Positions 45,863 to 57,868 are shown, numbered from the stretch's first letter. The stretch: 64,000 bases of DNA from Riptortus pedestris (GCA_019009955.1 CM032228.1:174977501-175041500); one strand, 5' to 3'. Translations and numbers: made by a program. The notes: generated by a model from the sequence alone, not told the origin.

Positions 45863-46794
45863 TTAGCACACGTGTTAATCCACCATTGTGCTCTGTTGTC
45901 CATGTTTGTTGAAGTGGTAGTCTTAACACTATCGGGCCAATAGTTAGTACAAGCCTAGGACGAAGAGCATGATAGCCCGCAGATTACCTATCGATTAATA
46001 GCATGTAGCGATCGTTTATTATAAAGAAATAACAAATTCATCATAATCAGTCCTGAGACAAGCAAAAAATCAAATGAAAAATAATAAAAACTCCGCAAAA
46101 TTTGTAAATGTGTTTTATGTAGATTGGACACTTGGTTTCTAAAAATTCCGCATTAAAAGGAAAAATGTTTCGTTGTTTTATGGAGGAACTCGAGACTGAA
46201 ATCTGACGTTAGATTGATGGACAGAGAATGGTCTAGAAATACAAAACTTTGCTTTCAATAAACAAAAAGCATCACATCGATCTTTGCATGAATCAAAACT
46301 TGGGAGATCTTAAAGGATTATATAAGTCAGTTATTCAATTAAATACTATAAACAATCCATTGACCCAACTTTAAAATTAAATATATTTGAAAAAAAACAG
46401 GAAGAAAGAAGATGAGATATTAAAATAGCTTTATTCTTTGATAATACACCCGCAGGATAACGGAAGTATAATAATGAACCGCATTGGTGACTATTCACTA
46501 TGAACTGTGATTCCTCTGATTAACAACGGTTGGTTGCTGCTCCTTTCCGGAAAGATTAAACCAATAAATTCGATAAATGCCACGACACATATACAGCACA
46601 TTCTTTCAATAGAAAACCACATTTGAAATAAGAGTGCTCCATTTCACATTCTCTAATTTCAGTCGGAGATTTAGAACTAAAAAGTAGTATTATGTCAGAT
46701 GAGGTTTACAAATGGGAATATATCCATACAGTTTTATTTACAATGTTTTTTACTCAATAAATAATAATCTGCATGTTCCAATAAATGGCATGAC
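45863..46794. other. Non-coding stretch, no supported feature
   Basis: AT-rich, no ORF above the background length and no recognised repeat. Confidence 0.5.
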
Positions 46795-47000
46795 CTCCAG
46801 CTCCGGTTAGCCATGTGAGTTAAGGCTTTTAATCTCGCTTGGTATACCAGCGACAGTGTTGAATTCGTTTCTCGTCTAGGTAACAGGAATTAATTTAGTG
46901 ACGAACTATTAAATAAAATCTTCAGTTCCTCCCTGGCTAGAATAGGGTGGTAACCTGTAGATAACCCGTCCCAATTAGCCATAGTAGCAAAAAGTGGGCG
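46795..47000 (+). mobile_element. tRNA-derived SINE, family A
   Basis: Head GGTTAGCCATGTGAGTTAAG, middle TTAGTGACGAACTATTAAAT and tail AACCCGTCCCAATTAGCCAT in plus orientation. Its 3' tail is interrupted at a TTAA by the piggyBac-like element. Confidence 0.75.
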
Positions 47001-48051
47001 TTAACCCTCGGTCGGGCGCGTCAAGAATATTCCGTCTTCGGGCGCGTGTATCTCAGAGATCATCCTCAACCGTTTTTACGGAAATACAGTTTTTTAATAT
47101 ATATTTTGCACTAAAATGTTCAGTGAGTGATTAGAAACCATAACAGAGGAAGTATTTGTTTGAAAGAATTAAATAATTTTTGAATTTGACAAGTATTATA
47201 ATATAAAAAAAACTATGGACGATAATTTTTAAAATATAATTAAAAAACACAAATATCAAAAGGAATTGTTTAAATGCACATGCCTTAATTATACATAATT
47301 CATTTCAGTTTGTGAACAATATAAAAAAAATTTCTAAATATAACTTCAATCAAAAATAAGTATCACGAAATCACTTTTAGATAAGACTTATTGAAAATCA
47401 TCAAAACATTTTAAAAATACCAGTTAAATTGTTATTTCTTTTGCAGAGCTGCATTACAATTAGGACAAAGCATGGAACTATGTTGTAAACAAATTTTGTT
47501 TTTGCAAATCTCACAACAGTAATTAGTACACCTACATTTATTTTCAGTTTTGCTTGGTTCACATCATTTTCTTTTGTTCGTTGTAGTGGAGGTACTTTTT
47601 TTATGCTGTTCTGTACTTGAGTTCAATGTATTGTCTTATGAGTCACTGTAGTCTTCAAGTTTCGTCCTTAGTTCGGTTGGTAAACGTCTACTGTTGTCAC
47701 TGCGTCGTACAATATATCCTTGTACAAGTTCTTCTGAAAGCTCAAGTTTGAGCAAAATAATAGGTTTATATGAGTCCATTTAATAAAGAGAAAATTAATT
47801 GATGTACATATTTATGAAATACAGATTTCAAAAAAACTTACGAGATCGGGCGCGTGGTATCTAGGAGATAAAACTGATTGACAGGTGAAACACACGACTC
47901 CGTTAAACACAGTGACACTACTGACCTTGAGGGGGAGACCTATAAAGAACATAACTCGAAGCACTACACCACCACTCTCTGCTAGGAGGTGTGGCAAATA
48001 TTTTTCTAGAAACTGTGTATCTGAGAGATCACGCGCCCGACGGAGGGTTAA
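47001..48051 (-). mobile_element. piggyBac-like element, internally deleted, TTAA flanks
   Basis: The element is bounded by TTAA on both sides (47001-47004 and 48048-48051). Inverted ends are CCCTCGGTCGGGCGCGT on the left and ACGCGCCCGACGGAGGG on the right, one mismatch apart. CGGGCGCGT beside a TATCTCAGAGAT-like motif recurs inside both ends as subterminal repeats. The interior holds only the C-terminal part of a transposase. At 1051 bp it is shorter than autonomous members (usually above 2 kb). It sits in the tail of a SINE. Confidence 0.8.
47430..47780 (-). pseudogene. piggyBac-like transposase C-terminal fragment
   Basis: Minus-strand frames give SYKPIILLKLELSEELVQGY then RRSDNSRRLPTELRTKLE, similar to the region after the last catalytic Asp in piggyBac transposases. 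A cysteine-rich end follows, CRCTNYCCEICKNKICLQHS then MLCPNC, resembling the C-terminal zinc-binding domain. Stops separate the two parts, and the catalytic DDD core is absent. The assignment is supported mainly by the TTAA ends. Confidence 0.6.
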
Positions 48052-48095
48052 TAACCCGTCTCAATAGGCTAAAGACGTTAATAGGCTGAAATGAT
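48052..48095 (+). mobile_element. SINE tail remnant beyond the piggyBac-like element
   Basis: TAACCCGTCTCAATAGGCTA matches the SINE tail and resumes after the right TTAA. Confidence 0.5.
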
Positions 48096-48895
48096 AATTA
48101 GGGGAAAGCACCTCTGCACTTATAATTACTTCATCATTGTTTAAGATGGTCAAATTCAACCAAAAAGTTTTTCAATTGGCACCTAGCAGTTAAAAAGTAA
48201 GTAACGATTTTAAACTTTTAATACCCACTATATTTACAACTGTGACGATTTGCTTTAGATGAGAAATGGTAGTGTGATGCGACGGTGGCGTGAGGTCGTC
48301 GGCCATAGAGTTAGTTCCAGCTTTCCGCATAGCCACCCCTAATCACCGTTCTGGCACGCTAAACACAACAGGTAGCATGGACTCTGCCCTCAAACCCACA
48401 CTCCTATTCAACAAGTTCCTTCTTGAGAAATGAGTGTTGCTTCTAAATATATAAGATCATAAACAATTTAAAAAGAGTTTTGTTTAAATAGCAAGATGGT
48501 ACTTTTTTCTTCATTGAACGTTTATGCTCATTCAAGTTTATTTCTTTAATTTATCACAGAATGATCACTTCTTCATAATGTAATCTCAATAAATGAAAAA
48601 GAGAAGCTCTTTGTACAGTGCAATTAATTCTTACTTGAAAGGCATAGTGCCTTTCTTCGTACAAGAGCATTCACCTGGAAGCTTTATCTATCCATAGAAG
48701 GATATTATAGGAGTTAAAAGTACTCCGAAAGGAGATTGGAAGAGAAATAAACGCAGACTATGTTGGTTCATCAACTAAAATACGACTTGAGGAAGCGATG
48801 GTTACACAATTCCTGCTCGACTATAAACTGGAATGAATTATAGAGGACCACTTCTTGAATTGGTCCAATTCTTCGAAAATGAGGGTTCCGTTCAA

Positions 48896-48898
<3 letters not shown>
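48096..48898. other. Non-coding stretch, no supported feature
   Basis: Mixed composition; no ORF with recognisable motifs. Confidence 0.5.
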
Positions 48899-48964
<66 letters not shown>

Positions 48965-48992
48965 TCCTCCTCCTCTCTCTCTCCCTCTCTCC

Positions 48993-49046
<54 letters not shown>

Positions 49047-49047
49047 T

Positions 49048-49086
<39 letters not shown>
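48899..49086 (+). repeat. (CT)n microsatellite
   Basis: CT tract with TCCTCC and CTTCCTG interruptions. Ser/Leu ORFs across it are artefacts. Confidence 0.95.
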
Positions 49087-49088
<2 letters not shown>

Positions 49089-49089
49089 G

Positions 49090-49330
49090 TGCGTGTGTTT
49101 GTCTGTTAACGCTCTAGTAGTCGTAATTTTGTTACATTAACCTTTAGATTGTTATATGAAACTAAAGTTCGTTGATGACTCAAAACGGACACGAAAAAGG
49201 AAGGGCTAATAGGGGTAAGTAAAGAATTCGAAATATCTCGGTTATTAGGAATCATATCAAAAAAATATATATTAGCAATCTTCTTTGAAAGTTTCTTCTT
49301 TCTATAAATGCTACCTGTTTATATAGGCTT
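49090..49330 (+). repeat. R2 repeat, partial copy after a CT tract
   Basis: TTTGTCTGTTAACGCTCTAG, AAGTTCGTTGATGACTC and ATTCGAAATATCTCGGTTA follow R2 order. Here the dinucleotide tract in front is CT, whereas other copies have TA. Confidence 0.6.
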
Positions 49331-50560
49331 CTTACTATAGAAGAAATATATGTAGGTAAGTGGCCACCAGCTCAGAAGTTGGAATAGTGAAAAAGTTCTC
49401 TAAAATAAAATGTCTTCTAAAAATATATTAATTTGTTCATGGAATATAGAGATCTAGTAGAACTTGGTGAAATGTTTTCAAATCACCTGTTGACTACTGA
49501 GCTGTAAAGCTTTTCATTATATTAGATTCGGAGGACAATGGGGGGACGGCCTATCGTTAACATCAAATTATTGCCACACGGAGTAGAAGTGGCAAAAAAA
49601 TCGCAGCATATCTACTCCACACAGCATAACCTTTCAGTGAACTTTGTAGGGTAGACAATGTCCTGCATTCCCGTAATTACACAACAGGCTTAAAAAATAA
49701 TAATGAATAAAATGAGAATTTTTTTTCTCGAATGGCCTAAAGTATGGTGCAACGCCAGACCAGATAAAAAGAGAGCATGACGACTTGTCCGCCGATATAT
49801 CGTTGTTACCCCTTTTCTAAGCTATGATATCACTGGTTCATTGTGAATAAATATGGCATCTAGCGAATTTGAATGGTTATTAGAAACTTAATGAAGGTGA
49901 TTAGGTTTCTAATTATATGCCTTGGTAATCTAGTGATTATTTATAGCAAATAGTTTTCACAAATACATGGCTAATTGAAAATCGATCCAATTCAACCTTA
50001 ATTCCGTTCTAATTGTCATAATCATATAATATGGAGTATTATCGTTATTGTTATTTAAATGATGTATATTATAGATAACAAGATACATTATGAAAAATAT
50101 TGTATGAATATTATTTAAATAATTTATTTAATTACATTCGTACCGTAATACAGGGATATCTTGTATGAAATCATACCGCCACCTCGTCCTACAACTGCTT
50201 AATTAAGGGGATAAATAGGAAGGAGTTTCAATTTGAGATGCGAAACAATTATCATTGGTTCCTAGTACGTGTGAATATGTTAATGGAATTACCTTCATGA
50301 ATTACAATGTCTTGGCATTACTAAATTTATTAATCAACAGTGTGTTTATCCCTGGATAGCTAGCCTTTAGCGCCTTTGGAATTTATTTTATAGTTTGCGT
50401 GAATCTGCACTTATAAACAACCCTACTTTTTAACTTGCCTACGTTTTAACTTACTACAACCCAATACTTTTCTGAAATTTCTTATTCTTGCTAGGATTAG
50501 AAAAGTTCACATGCTAATAAAGAAATTCCAAAACAAATATTTCCTTGAAAGAATTGAAAC
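49331..50560. other. AT-rich non-coding stretch
   Basis: No gene, RNA or repeat could be supported. Confidence 0.5.
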
Positions 50561-50737
50561 ATGACGTGTAACCTCAAACTTTTTCCATTTCTTTTGCTGT
50601 TTGAAGTTTTTCCATTCAATCTTTATTTCTTTGACGTCAATATATTTTTCACTGGTGATATGCAAGTAAAAAGCTTTTCTTTATATTTTTTTATTGGGTT
50701 CCAGCTCAGTGGCTACTATATCGTCAAAGGCTTCTAA
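50561..50737 (+). CDS. Hypothetical ORF, weak member of the IFF/LPP ORF family
   Basis: A 58-codon ORF starting at ATG 50561. LKLFPFLLLFEVFPFNLYFF aligns with PKLYFILPMKVYCMPFSCRI plus FF of the ORF at 28859, with one gap. K-L, L, V, PF and FF are conserved in register and D..N follows. It then stops before an LPP block. It is likely truncated or degenerate. Confidence 0.2.
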   Translation: MTCNLKLFPFLLLFEVFPFNLYFFDVNIFFTGDMQVKSFSLYFFIGFQLSGYYIVKGF

Positions 50738-51054
50738 TTCTTTGAATACCAGAAATATTTCATTTATTTTATTCTTCAAAAATTTCATACTTTTATACTC
50801 TATTTTTCCGAATGTTGACGTTTCATAGTACTTTTGTCTATTCTTTTAAAATACAGTTGATTGAAAGAGATGAATCATTATTAATGCTAATCAGTGGATT
50901 TTAGAGAGATATCCTAATCTTTAGGGATGAAAAAAAAATAATCACAATGGAAATTAAATAAACGAAGATCCATAAATTTGTAATATAAATTAAATTATCT
51001 GCTCAATAGATAAGGATTCTGATAAGGGTATTGCCGAAATAGTTGGTTTTGACC

Positions 51055-51270
51055 ATTGCTCTACATCAAAACTTTGTCATTCAGGGGATGTGATAACTAA
51101 GCATACTTCCCACATGTTAGACCATACAGATGAATCACCATCCATTCTCCATTTTTAAGCAATCAGACGACAACTTAAACAGGATCAAAAACTTAAGCTG
51201 ACCAGAAGATGTTCCGTGGCTCTGGTAAACCAATTGAAAATCGCGTAATTTGGAATTGGCGTTTACTGAA
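51055..51270 (-). repeat. R2 repeat, partial copy
   Basis: TTGTCATTCAGGGGATGTGA, AACTAAGCATACTTCCCACA and TTCTCCATTTTTAAGCAATC parallel the copies at 1245 and 31800. Confidence 0.5.
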
Positions 51271-52432
51271 GACAGAAAATTGTTAAATTAATATTTAAGT
51301 TACACACAAAATCTTTATATTTATATGCAAATGTGAAATATATAGGGGAACGTAACATTGATGGGTTAAAACTTAAAAAAAAAAAATCTCATATTAGACT
51401 TAGAGACAAGTGTATAAAGCAATAAGAACAGTTAATTACATTTGTTACATATGTATAACATAGGTTATATCCATTTTTTTGATCTGGCTCGTTGATTGCA
51501 AACTGCTGATCGTTAAGAAAAGACTGACAGCCTCCATGTTGCTGAACATAGAGCACTATTTAAAGAGGACGAGGTTGTGAGGTAGGTAATGCGGTGGTGA
51601 TGAAGAACTTTGAGGTGGGTTAGCAGGCAACGGGCAGGGCCGGGTGGATTGAAAAAGGACACGTAGAGACCGAAAGGAGAAAGAAAGGAATAGTAGGAGG
51701 GGAGATAGGACGGAATAGTAAAAATATGTCCGAATCATTCAAGAGACCTTAACCGAAGGGAGCAGTCGGTTACAGGGCTTAGTTTGTAAAGAAATTAAAA
51801 TAACTTAACCTAAGATAAAAGAAGTCCTAACCTAAAATACAATTAACCTAAAATATTAACTAACTTAACGAATACTTATACCTAAGTGTGATCATAATTT
51901 GTTATTCAATTAAGTTGGATTTCCTAGCGCACGTGGGGATTATGGAGGGTCGACAATTTGAGTAACGTCTACTCGTCAAGATCAGCATCTTGCCAATCGG
52001 GGAGGAGTAGATGGGAGTCTCGATGTGATGAAGAGAGTCGAAGAATTTGATGTGAAGCCGGGGATGGGGCGATGGGTTCCACTGAGAGGTTCTATGTATT
52101 TCGCAATTGGATTTTCGTTTTAGGGAGGAATGTCTTGCTATATTCCTCATGATAATGTTCTGGAAGGACTTGGGGTTTTGGATGGAAATTTTAGCCAGGA
52201 AGTGGAAGAGCAACTCCTGCGCTTTGTTGATAGATTTTTATCTATTTCAATTGTATGGAAAATGATAATTTTAATTTATTCTAATTTAAGTAGATATTTG
52301 TATCTTAAATAGGGTATGTTTAAAAATGTTTATTTTTAAGGGTTCAGTAGTTTGATTAATAACTTTTATGCATAACCTGTAATGGACATTTTAGACATAA
52401 ATTTGCTTTTAATCCTTATTTATTGTAGTTTT
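51271..52432. other. Non-coding stretch with short ORFs
   Basis: A 103-codon minus-strand ORF (51902-52213) has no recognisable motif and is not called. CCTAACCTAA and similar words near 51780-51850 are too few and irregular for a telomeric array. Confidence 0.45.
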
Positions 52433-52500
52433 ATTGTTTTTAGCTCTGAAGACGACAATTTAAGTTGATAAAAGTGCTAAACGATTATAAATATATTTCG
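52433..52500 (+). repeat. Fragment resembling Penelope-type terminal sequence
   Basis: TTTTTAGCTCTGAAGACG followed by AAAAGTGCTAAACG parallels the minus strand of 650-725. It shares the CTGA...TAAACG arrangement of Penelope termini but lacks intact ribozyme boxes. Confidence 0.3.
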
Positions 52501-55221
52501 AGAAGCTACAAAATTGTGATCTCAATTATAAGGAAACAATTGAATATACTAACTATAGTTCTATTATTAATAATTCCCGTTAATGATACTATTACATATT
52601 ATCATTTTCAAATAACAGTTTTACTATTAAAATTGAAAGCATTAGGGTATGAAATATCGTATAATAAAGGATGAGGTAAAGGAAAAAAAAAGGATGTTCT
52701 ACTTATTACGAAAAGCAGAAAAAAAGTTTAGTAGAAACTTCATTAGTAACCGCGTGCATATTACCCTGTAAATCAGCCCAAATGGCGGCGCAAAGTAAGC
52801 CAGTATCGTACATTATCTTAAGCCTGCCTTAAAAGAAAATTGGAATTTTCGGCCTTTATTATTCAGTCACCAAGCATAGTGAATATTATTTACGGGGTGT
52901 CACTGCCTCCTTAATTATTGTGAAATAAGTTTTTCTCGTCATATTATTAACCCTAAATAGTGACTTTATACTTAGGGACACGTGCATTTTTCTAAAGCCC
53001 AGTTTAATCATTTGATGAAAATATTAAACGTTTTTTCCTCCTAATTTACTGTAAGTAGTTAATAAACTTGGAAGATTGAAATAACAAATTCCAACAAATG
53101 CAGTCTATATAAAAAAGGTACTCATTTGGTTTAACTCAGAAAATACTCATACTGGTATAGTGAATTTTTGTGAAGCTCCGTTGAAAACAGGATACATAAT
53201 ATATAGTAAGAAGGTGCATAAGTCTTAATAATTATGTTGTGGTCGTGTAACAACCATACAAGATTTTTGTTGTCTATATGTTGCAAAAGATAATTAGAGG
53301 TAATATGTTTAGAAAATTTCAAGGCATGGGAGTTGATATGTTGATGCAATAAGCAAAGTCCGTTGGTTATTTAAATGAAACCCAGTTAAATAAACAACTT
53401 CTCGTAGAGCCTGTAATTAAGGAAACAGTAATTGAGATTGTTTAATTGCTCTCTTTACAATTAACCACCACCTGCGGTTATTTCGTCTCGTCTGTAATCC
53501 TCGGAGTTTGTAGGGTCCTTATGTCTATGTGACATTTTAATATTAAGACTATTTAGGAACTCAAATAGTATGCGCCGTCGTTTGCAATGCCATGAGAGTT
53601 CCCATTAAGGAGTCCATGATAGTTCTCATCAACTTATTTAGGGACTATCATGTGAAAATTAAAATACACTTTTAAAAGGCTAATGAAGAATTATTTTATT
53701 TCGGCTCAAAATTGTATTAATTTGTCTAGAAATGCTCTTGTGATGCCCATATGCTTTTTGATTTTGAGAGAATAATGTTAGCTTTTTTTTTTTTAGGATT
53801 TTGGGGGTTAATGCTTTTGTGGAAACAAACATTATTCAAAAGGGGCAGATGCGTGTTGATTAGAAGCTTTTCTTGTTGGAGATGAGGTAAGTTTTTTAGT
53901 TGAAGTTAAGTACTACTTTCTTAGCTGCTCTTTTGAGATTAATAAAACCAAACGTCTTCTCTGTCTGGCATCACGTGACCCAGGCCACAATTTCAATTTT
54001 AAGTAAGGTAAGAGTCATCGGCATCAGGAATTGGACTCATACGATGATTCGTAACATCTATTGAGCGAATTTAGACATGTCTAGTTTAGAAAATGTCTTA
54101 CTATGCCTAATTTGTGCATCGTTCTATATTGACTAACAATAGGGCACACAAAAGTATTAGGAATTTCGATTTAAAACGCGCCATAGATTAATAATAGGAT
54201 GCTCAGAGAAATCAGTTCTCTCAATATTATTCAAAGATTAGGGAACGCTTTGCTATAAGTACTGAAAACTTTCTCTCTTCAAGAAGAGTGTATAATCTTG
54301 TAAAGTTTTACGATTTTTTTTAATAATTTTACAATAGACGTTTTGTTGGGTTTTGAGATTGACTGTGAATGTAATGAAATTTTATATTTGTTGTAACATT
54401 CAATAATTGTGAAGAGGCGAATTGATTATATTATTTATATTTCAAATAATACTCTGTAATGGTAGGATCCACTTTGAAATGATTAATTTTGTTTTAGCAT
54501 TATCTATTACATTTTTAGTATTGGTTGATTTCGTAATACTGTCAGATTTTTTTTTTCATCTTCCTAAGTAAATAGTATGGATATAAAATTCATTTTTGGT
54601 CTAAGAGCCATTATCTATAGGCATATGGAGAACGTTATTTTTTCCTTGGTTTAGGTCCTAATAATTCGTCAAGATTAGACGTTTCTTCAAAATAACACTT
54701 ACCTCGTGCCTCTCACCTTCTCCGTGAGTAGTTGTGTTATAACTTTTAAAGTTCTAGCCTCTTTAGAAAATCTAATATAACTCGATTTGTGGTGCTAAAG
54801 GCCGATAATTACAGTTAGGACATTGATGTATATCAATTGAATTTATTACTCCTAATGATAATAAAACTATTTGTTAGTAAAACTGAGGGTATAGATGTGA
54901 CGAAGCAATATGGGGCCCTCCTGAACTATATATATATATATATATTCTCATTTGACAAAATTTTTAATATTTCTATCGACGTTATATCTAATGTTTAGCG
55001 TTTATGTTTAATCATAACTCCGTTTTTATGTGTTTATAAGCTTACATTTACTTGCTTTACTATTTTTAATTGTTGGCGGATTTACTAGATAAAAATAATT
55101 ACTTTCAGGTACTCGAATTGAACCAGTTGTGGTTTTCCATTTTTATTTGGAGTGGGTAAATTGTTAGACAAAATTTAATGAAGAAAAATAAGACGGTGGA
55201 ATAAGGTAGGTAATAATATTC
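52501..55221. other. AT-rich non-coding stretch
   Basis: No supported gene. A short inverted repeat with CATGATAGT/GACTATCATG lies near 53607-53652, and a TA tract at 54926-54945. Confidence 0.5.
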
Positions 55222-55446
55222 GTGGCCTTTCTCTTTGGGGACACATTTCCAGGAGAAGCAGAATATTACTACAATATTTTGTTGGCTTTAACTTTCCCCT
55301 TTAGGCCTAGAATACTAATGTACTTTTATCCCATGCCAACCTCCAGAAAAATGACTTTTCCTTTGAATTTGATATCTCCATTATCGTCACAAGAGCGTGA
55401 GTTCAATGGCCATCAATTTATTACAATGAGTATAAGTAGCCCTTAA
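55222..55446 (+). CDS. Hypothetical ORF, weak member of the IFF/LPP ORF family
   Basis: A 74-codon ORF. YFYPMPTSRKMTFPLNLISP then LSSQE can be aligned with YCMPFSCRIFF...PLTLTP then LPPE of the ORF at 28859, using small gaps. Similarity is patchy, and no domain is recognised. It may be a degraded copy or a chance match. Confidence 0.15.
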   Translation: MAFLFGDTFPGEAEYYYNILLALTFPFRPRILMYFYPMPTSRKMTFPLNLISPLSSQEREFNGHQFITMSISSP

Positions 55447-55645
55447 CGACTATTTTTCTAGACTATCTTGGTGAGTTAATGAATTCGTAGCGTCTTATTT
55501 TATCATAAACTATCTTAATCCTGGCTTAAAACTAGGGATCCCATAACAGACACAAAGTTCTTTTGAGTAATTTTCCCGTAATTGAGTAAGCAACAAACAG
55601 AACTGCAGATAGACCAACATGATCTCTAATTTCCTAAACAAAAAA

Positions 55646-55700
55646 CAATACACACACACACACACACATATATATGTATATATTCTTACACACACAAATG
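55646..55700 (+). repeat. (CA)n and (TA)n microsatellite
   Basis: CA tract followed by ATATATATG and a second short CA run. Confidence 0.85.
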
Positions 55701-56014
55701 ATCAAAACTTCAAGCTTTCAAATTTTCAGGATCCGAAATATAAACAGTCAATTTAATGCGGAAAAAAGAACTCTAGTATATTTGTTTAGGGTTTCTAGAG
55801 ATCCAAGTATTGGCTCATTTTTTAGGGTTTCTCGAGTCGTAATCATTGGCTCATTTTTCACGAGGGATCCCTTTCTAAGGTTCAAGACAGTGTAAAAAAA
55901 AAATTTAGTGAGTGAACCTTTTTCTAAATTAAGTTGGAATTGGAGATCGTCAATATCTCTTCCAATTTGGACTCCAGACTGCTCTTCTTTTCTTTTATTT
56001 GCGAACATTTACTT

Positions 56015-56130
56015 ATATAGTGACGAACTCATTAAATCCCAACAGGCGAGAAAACGGTGGCAACATGTAGATAGCCCGCCTCAATTATCTTTAGTATGAC
56101 AAAATGAACGTTATTGAATAAAATAACACA
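56015..56130 (+). mobile_element. SINE family A, partial copy
   Basis: AGTGACGAACTCATTAAATC, CGGTGGCAACATGTAGATAG and CCGCCTCAATTATC match the SINE middle and tail; the head is missing. Confidence 0.6.
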
Positions 56131-56311
56131 TACACACACACGAAATATGCTCTTGTGTATACCGGGCAGACCGAGGTAGAGACAGTCCAAGGAAAGATAG
56201 CAGTTCCTAACTAAGCAATGAGTGCAGGCATAGAGCTGGACGGATACTTACTCCTTCCATAAAACCTAGTCAGCAGGTGCTTGAACAGCAGGTAGTGGAG
56301 AAGGGTCAGAA

Positions 56312-56369
56312 GGGGGGGGGAGACGTACGTCAGTGTCTGACTGATTCAGAGAATAACACTCCCCCCCCC
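56312..56369. repeat. G9/C9 inverted repeat
   Basis: GGGGGGGGGAG (56312-56322) and CTCCCCCCCCC (56359-56369) can form an 11-bp stem around a 36-nt loop. Confidence 0.75.
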
Positions 56370-56756
56370 GACATTCTATAGATCCAATACTAGGTCTTTA
56401 CGGGTGTATTTCTTGTTTATTGGCCAGCCGATACACATCAAAGATTCATAAGAACCTCAGTGTTATACACCTTACTGGGCTTAGTTTAGTAGTTACTGGG
56501 AGGTCTTCAGATCATTCTGTTATATTACTGCGAGATGGATAGGCGCTCCATAGCAACAAAATTTAGTAACACTTTTCAAAAGACTCCTACAGAATAAAAA
56601 CACCCACAAATGGTTGTGTTTGGACTTATAGTGGGGTTTTTTCATCAATAAAAATGACTCTGACGCTTGTTATTTATTAAAGTTACTAAGACTAATTGAT
56701 GCAGATGAAAACACAATTGTTGTGGGTGGTCTATATCTATAAGTTACTACTATAAG

Positions 56757-56830
56757 TTATACCCACTTCTAGCCAGGGTGGGACTAAGGGTTTTATTTAA
56801 CGAATTCGTCACTAATTAAATTACTATTGC
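56757..56830 (-). mobile_element. SINE family A, partial copy
   Basis: ACCCACTTCTAGCCAGGGTG, GGGTTTTATTTAACGAATTC and GTCACTAATTAAATTAC match minus-strand copies of the family. The head is weak or missing. Confidence 0.6.
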
Positions 56831-57296
56831 TAATGTGAAAATCAAACCCAAATACTAATACCTAAGTACATAAATTGAGATATATTAGAAATGCGAAGGG
56901 AACAGTTAAAGTACTGGATTATTATGCCTGAGCTACCAAGTTAAAATCCCGGGATTGAACTCAATTTCAAAATTTTATTTTATCATACACTCATCGAGAT
57001 TCGGTGATGGACTTCTATAGCCGAGTACTTGACCTCCCGCCAAAATATGTCTAGAAACCCTAGCCCCATATGTTCGAGTATTACAGAGCCAAAACTCGAA
57101 CGCAAGGTGGTTATCATCAAATTTTAATGTAATCACTGTAAAGAGGCATACTGAATCAGTAAGAATCATATATGTATATCTCCTTAAAAATTATTTTTAC
57201 CCAACCTGATTTCTTAACAGATTTCATTAAATCAGAAGTACCTAAATCCGGAGTAGCAAATATTTCCTTAGTTCAGTACTCCAGATGAAATTACAC

Positions 57297-57430
57297 GATG
57301 TCAAAGTGTTGGCTAAAATCACGACCTGTCAAGAAAGGAATATAAGAGAGGCCATTGAATTTGAGAGACGTCCTAAAAATTTTAGAAAGAAGATGGCTCT
57401 AGACTCGGCAAATTGTGGACGCCTATTATC
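57297..57430 (+). pseudogene. Penelope-like element C-terminal fragment
   Basis: The plus strand reads DVKVLAKITTCQERNIREAI then EFERRPKNF. It matches DEVKVLAKVDGYQERLVREA then IEIAKCPFN, the segment after the GIY-YIG domain in the element at 44270-45690. The remainder of the element is absent. It lies just upstream of a WD-like fragment. Confidence 0.6.
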
Positions 57431-57456
57431 CCAAAAAACCCGTATAAGCTGGCACA

Positions 57457-57729
57457 ATGTCTAGCAAAACCTTGGTACAAAATACCATGACAAGTGCCAC
57501 CCACGAGGCTGTTTCAGTTTGGAGTGTTCATGATGGAAAACTACTTTATAATCTGAAGGGTACAACAGAACCTGTTCACTGCTTGGAGCTGTTTGGTAAC
57601 GAGCTAGGAAGGAACGAGATAACTGCAATTCTTCAAGCTCTGAACTCTTCTGAACACTTTGATCCACCTAAGCGATTAGCGGGAGCAAAATTCTCACTGG
57701 AGCTCGAGGTGGACGCTGCTGTCTGCTGA
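57457..57729 (+). pseudogene. WD40-repeat-like fragment
   Basis: A 90-codon ORF whose first half, THEAVSVWSVHDGKLLYNLK then GTTEPVHCLELFGNEL, has the spacing of a WD40 repeat (A-V-VWS...G..L..L.GT.EPV..L). The usual GSHD start appears altered. The second half is unrelated in appearance and runs into the Gypsy LTR remnant. No flanking repeats or splice context were found, so it is probably a gene fragment captured among mobile elements. A chance resemblance cannot be excluded. Confidence 0.35.
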
Positions 57730-57853
57730 TCGCTTGTCTCCGGCGATCGCTTCTTGTCTTAGGCTCTCGCGCAGCCTGCCCCGCGCATCAATCTCTCGCC
57801 TGCCTTCTTTCTCAATCGCCCGTCTTCGGCGACGGTAAAAATGGGCCGTAACA
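57730..57853 (-). repeat. 3' LTR, remaining U3 part
   Basis: On the minus strand, directly after the purine tract, comes TGTTACGGCCCATTTTTACC, with a typical TG start. GC-rich sequence continues to about 57722. The outer boundary is unclear and no matching segment survives in the 5' LTR remnant. Confidence 0.5.
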
Positions 57854-57868
57854 CCCCTCCCTTACTTA
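57854..57868 (-). other. Polypurine tract
   Basis: Read on the minus strand GTAAGTAAGGGAGGGG immediately precedes the LTR start TGTTAC, as expected for plus-strand priming. A near copy (GTAAGTAAGGGAGG) lies about 270 bp upstream near 58127-58141. Confidence 0.55.

Noticed and set aside
51780..51850. Insect telomeric repeat (CCTAA)n
   Set aside because: Only a few scattered AACCTAA words with irregular spacing.
51902..52213. 103-codon minus-strand ORF
   Set aside because: No recognisable domain; overlapping plus-strand ORFs and no family member elsewhere.
57495..57506. TGCCACCCACGA shared with the Gypsy 5' LTR end, as the outer border of the 3' LTR
   Set aside because: The match ends after 12 bp and the following sequence is the WD-like ORF, so it is likely coincidence.
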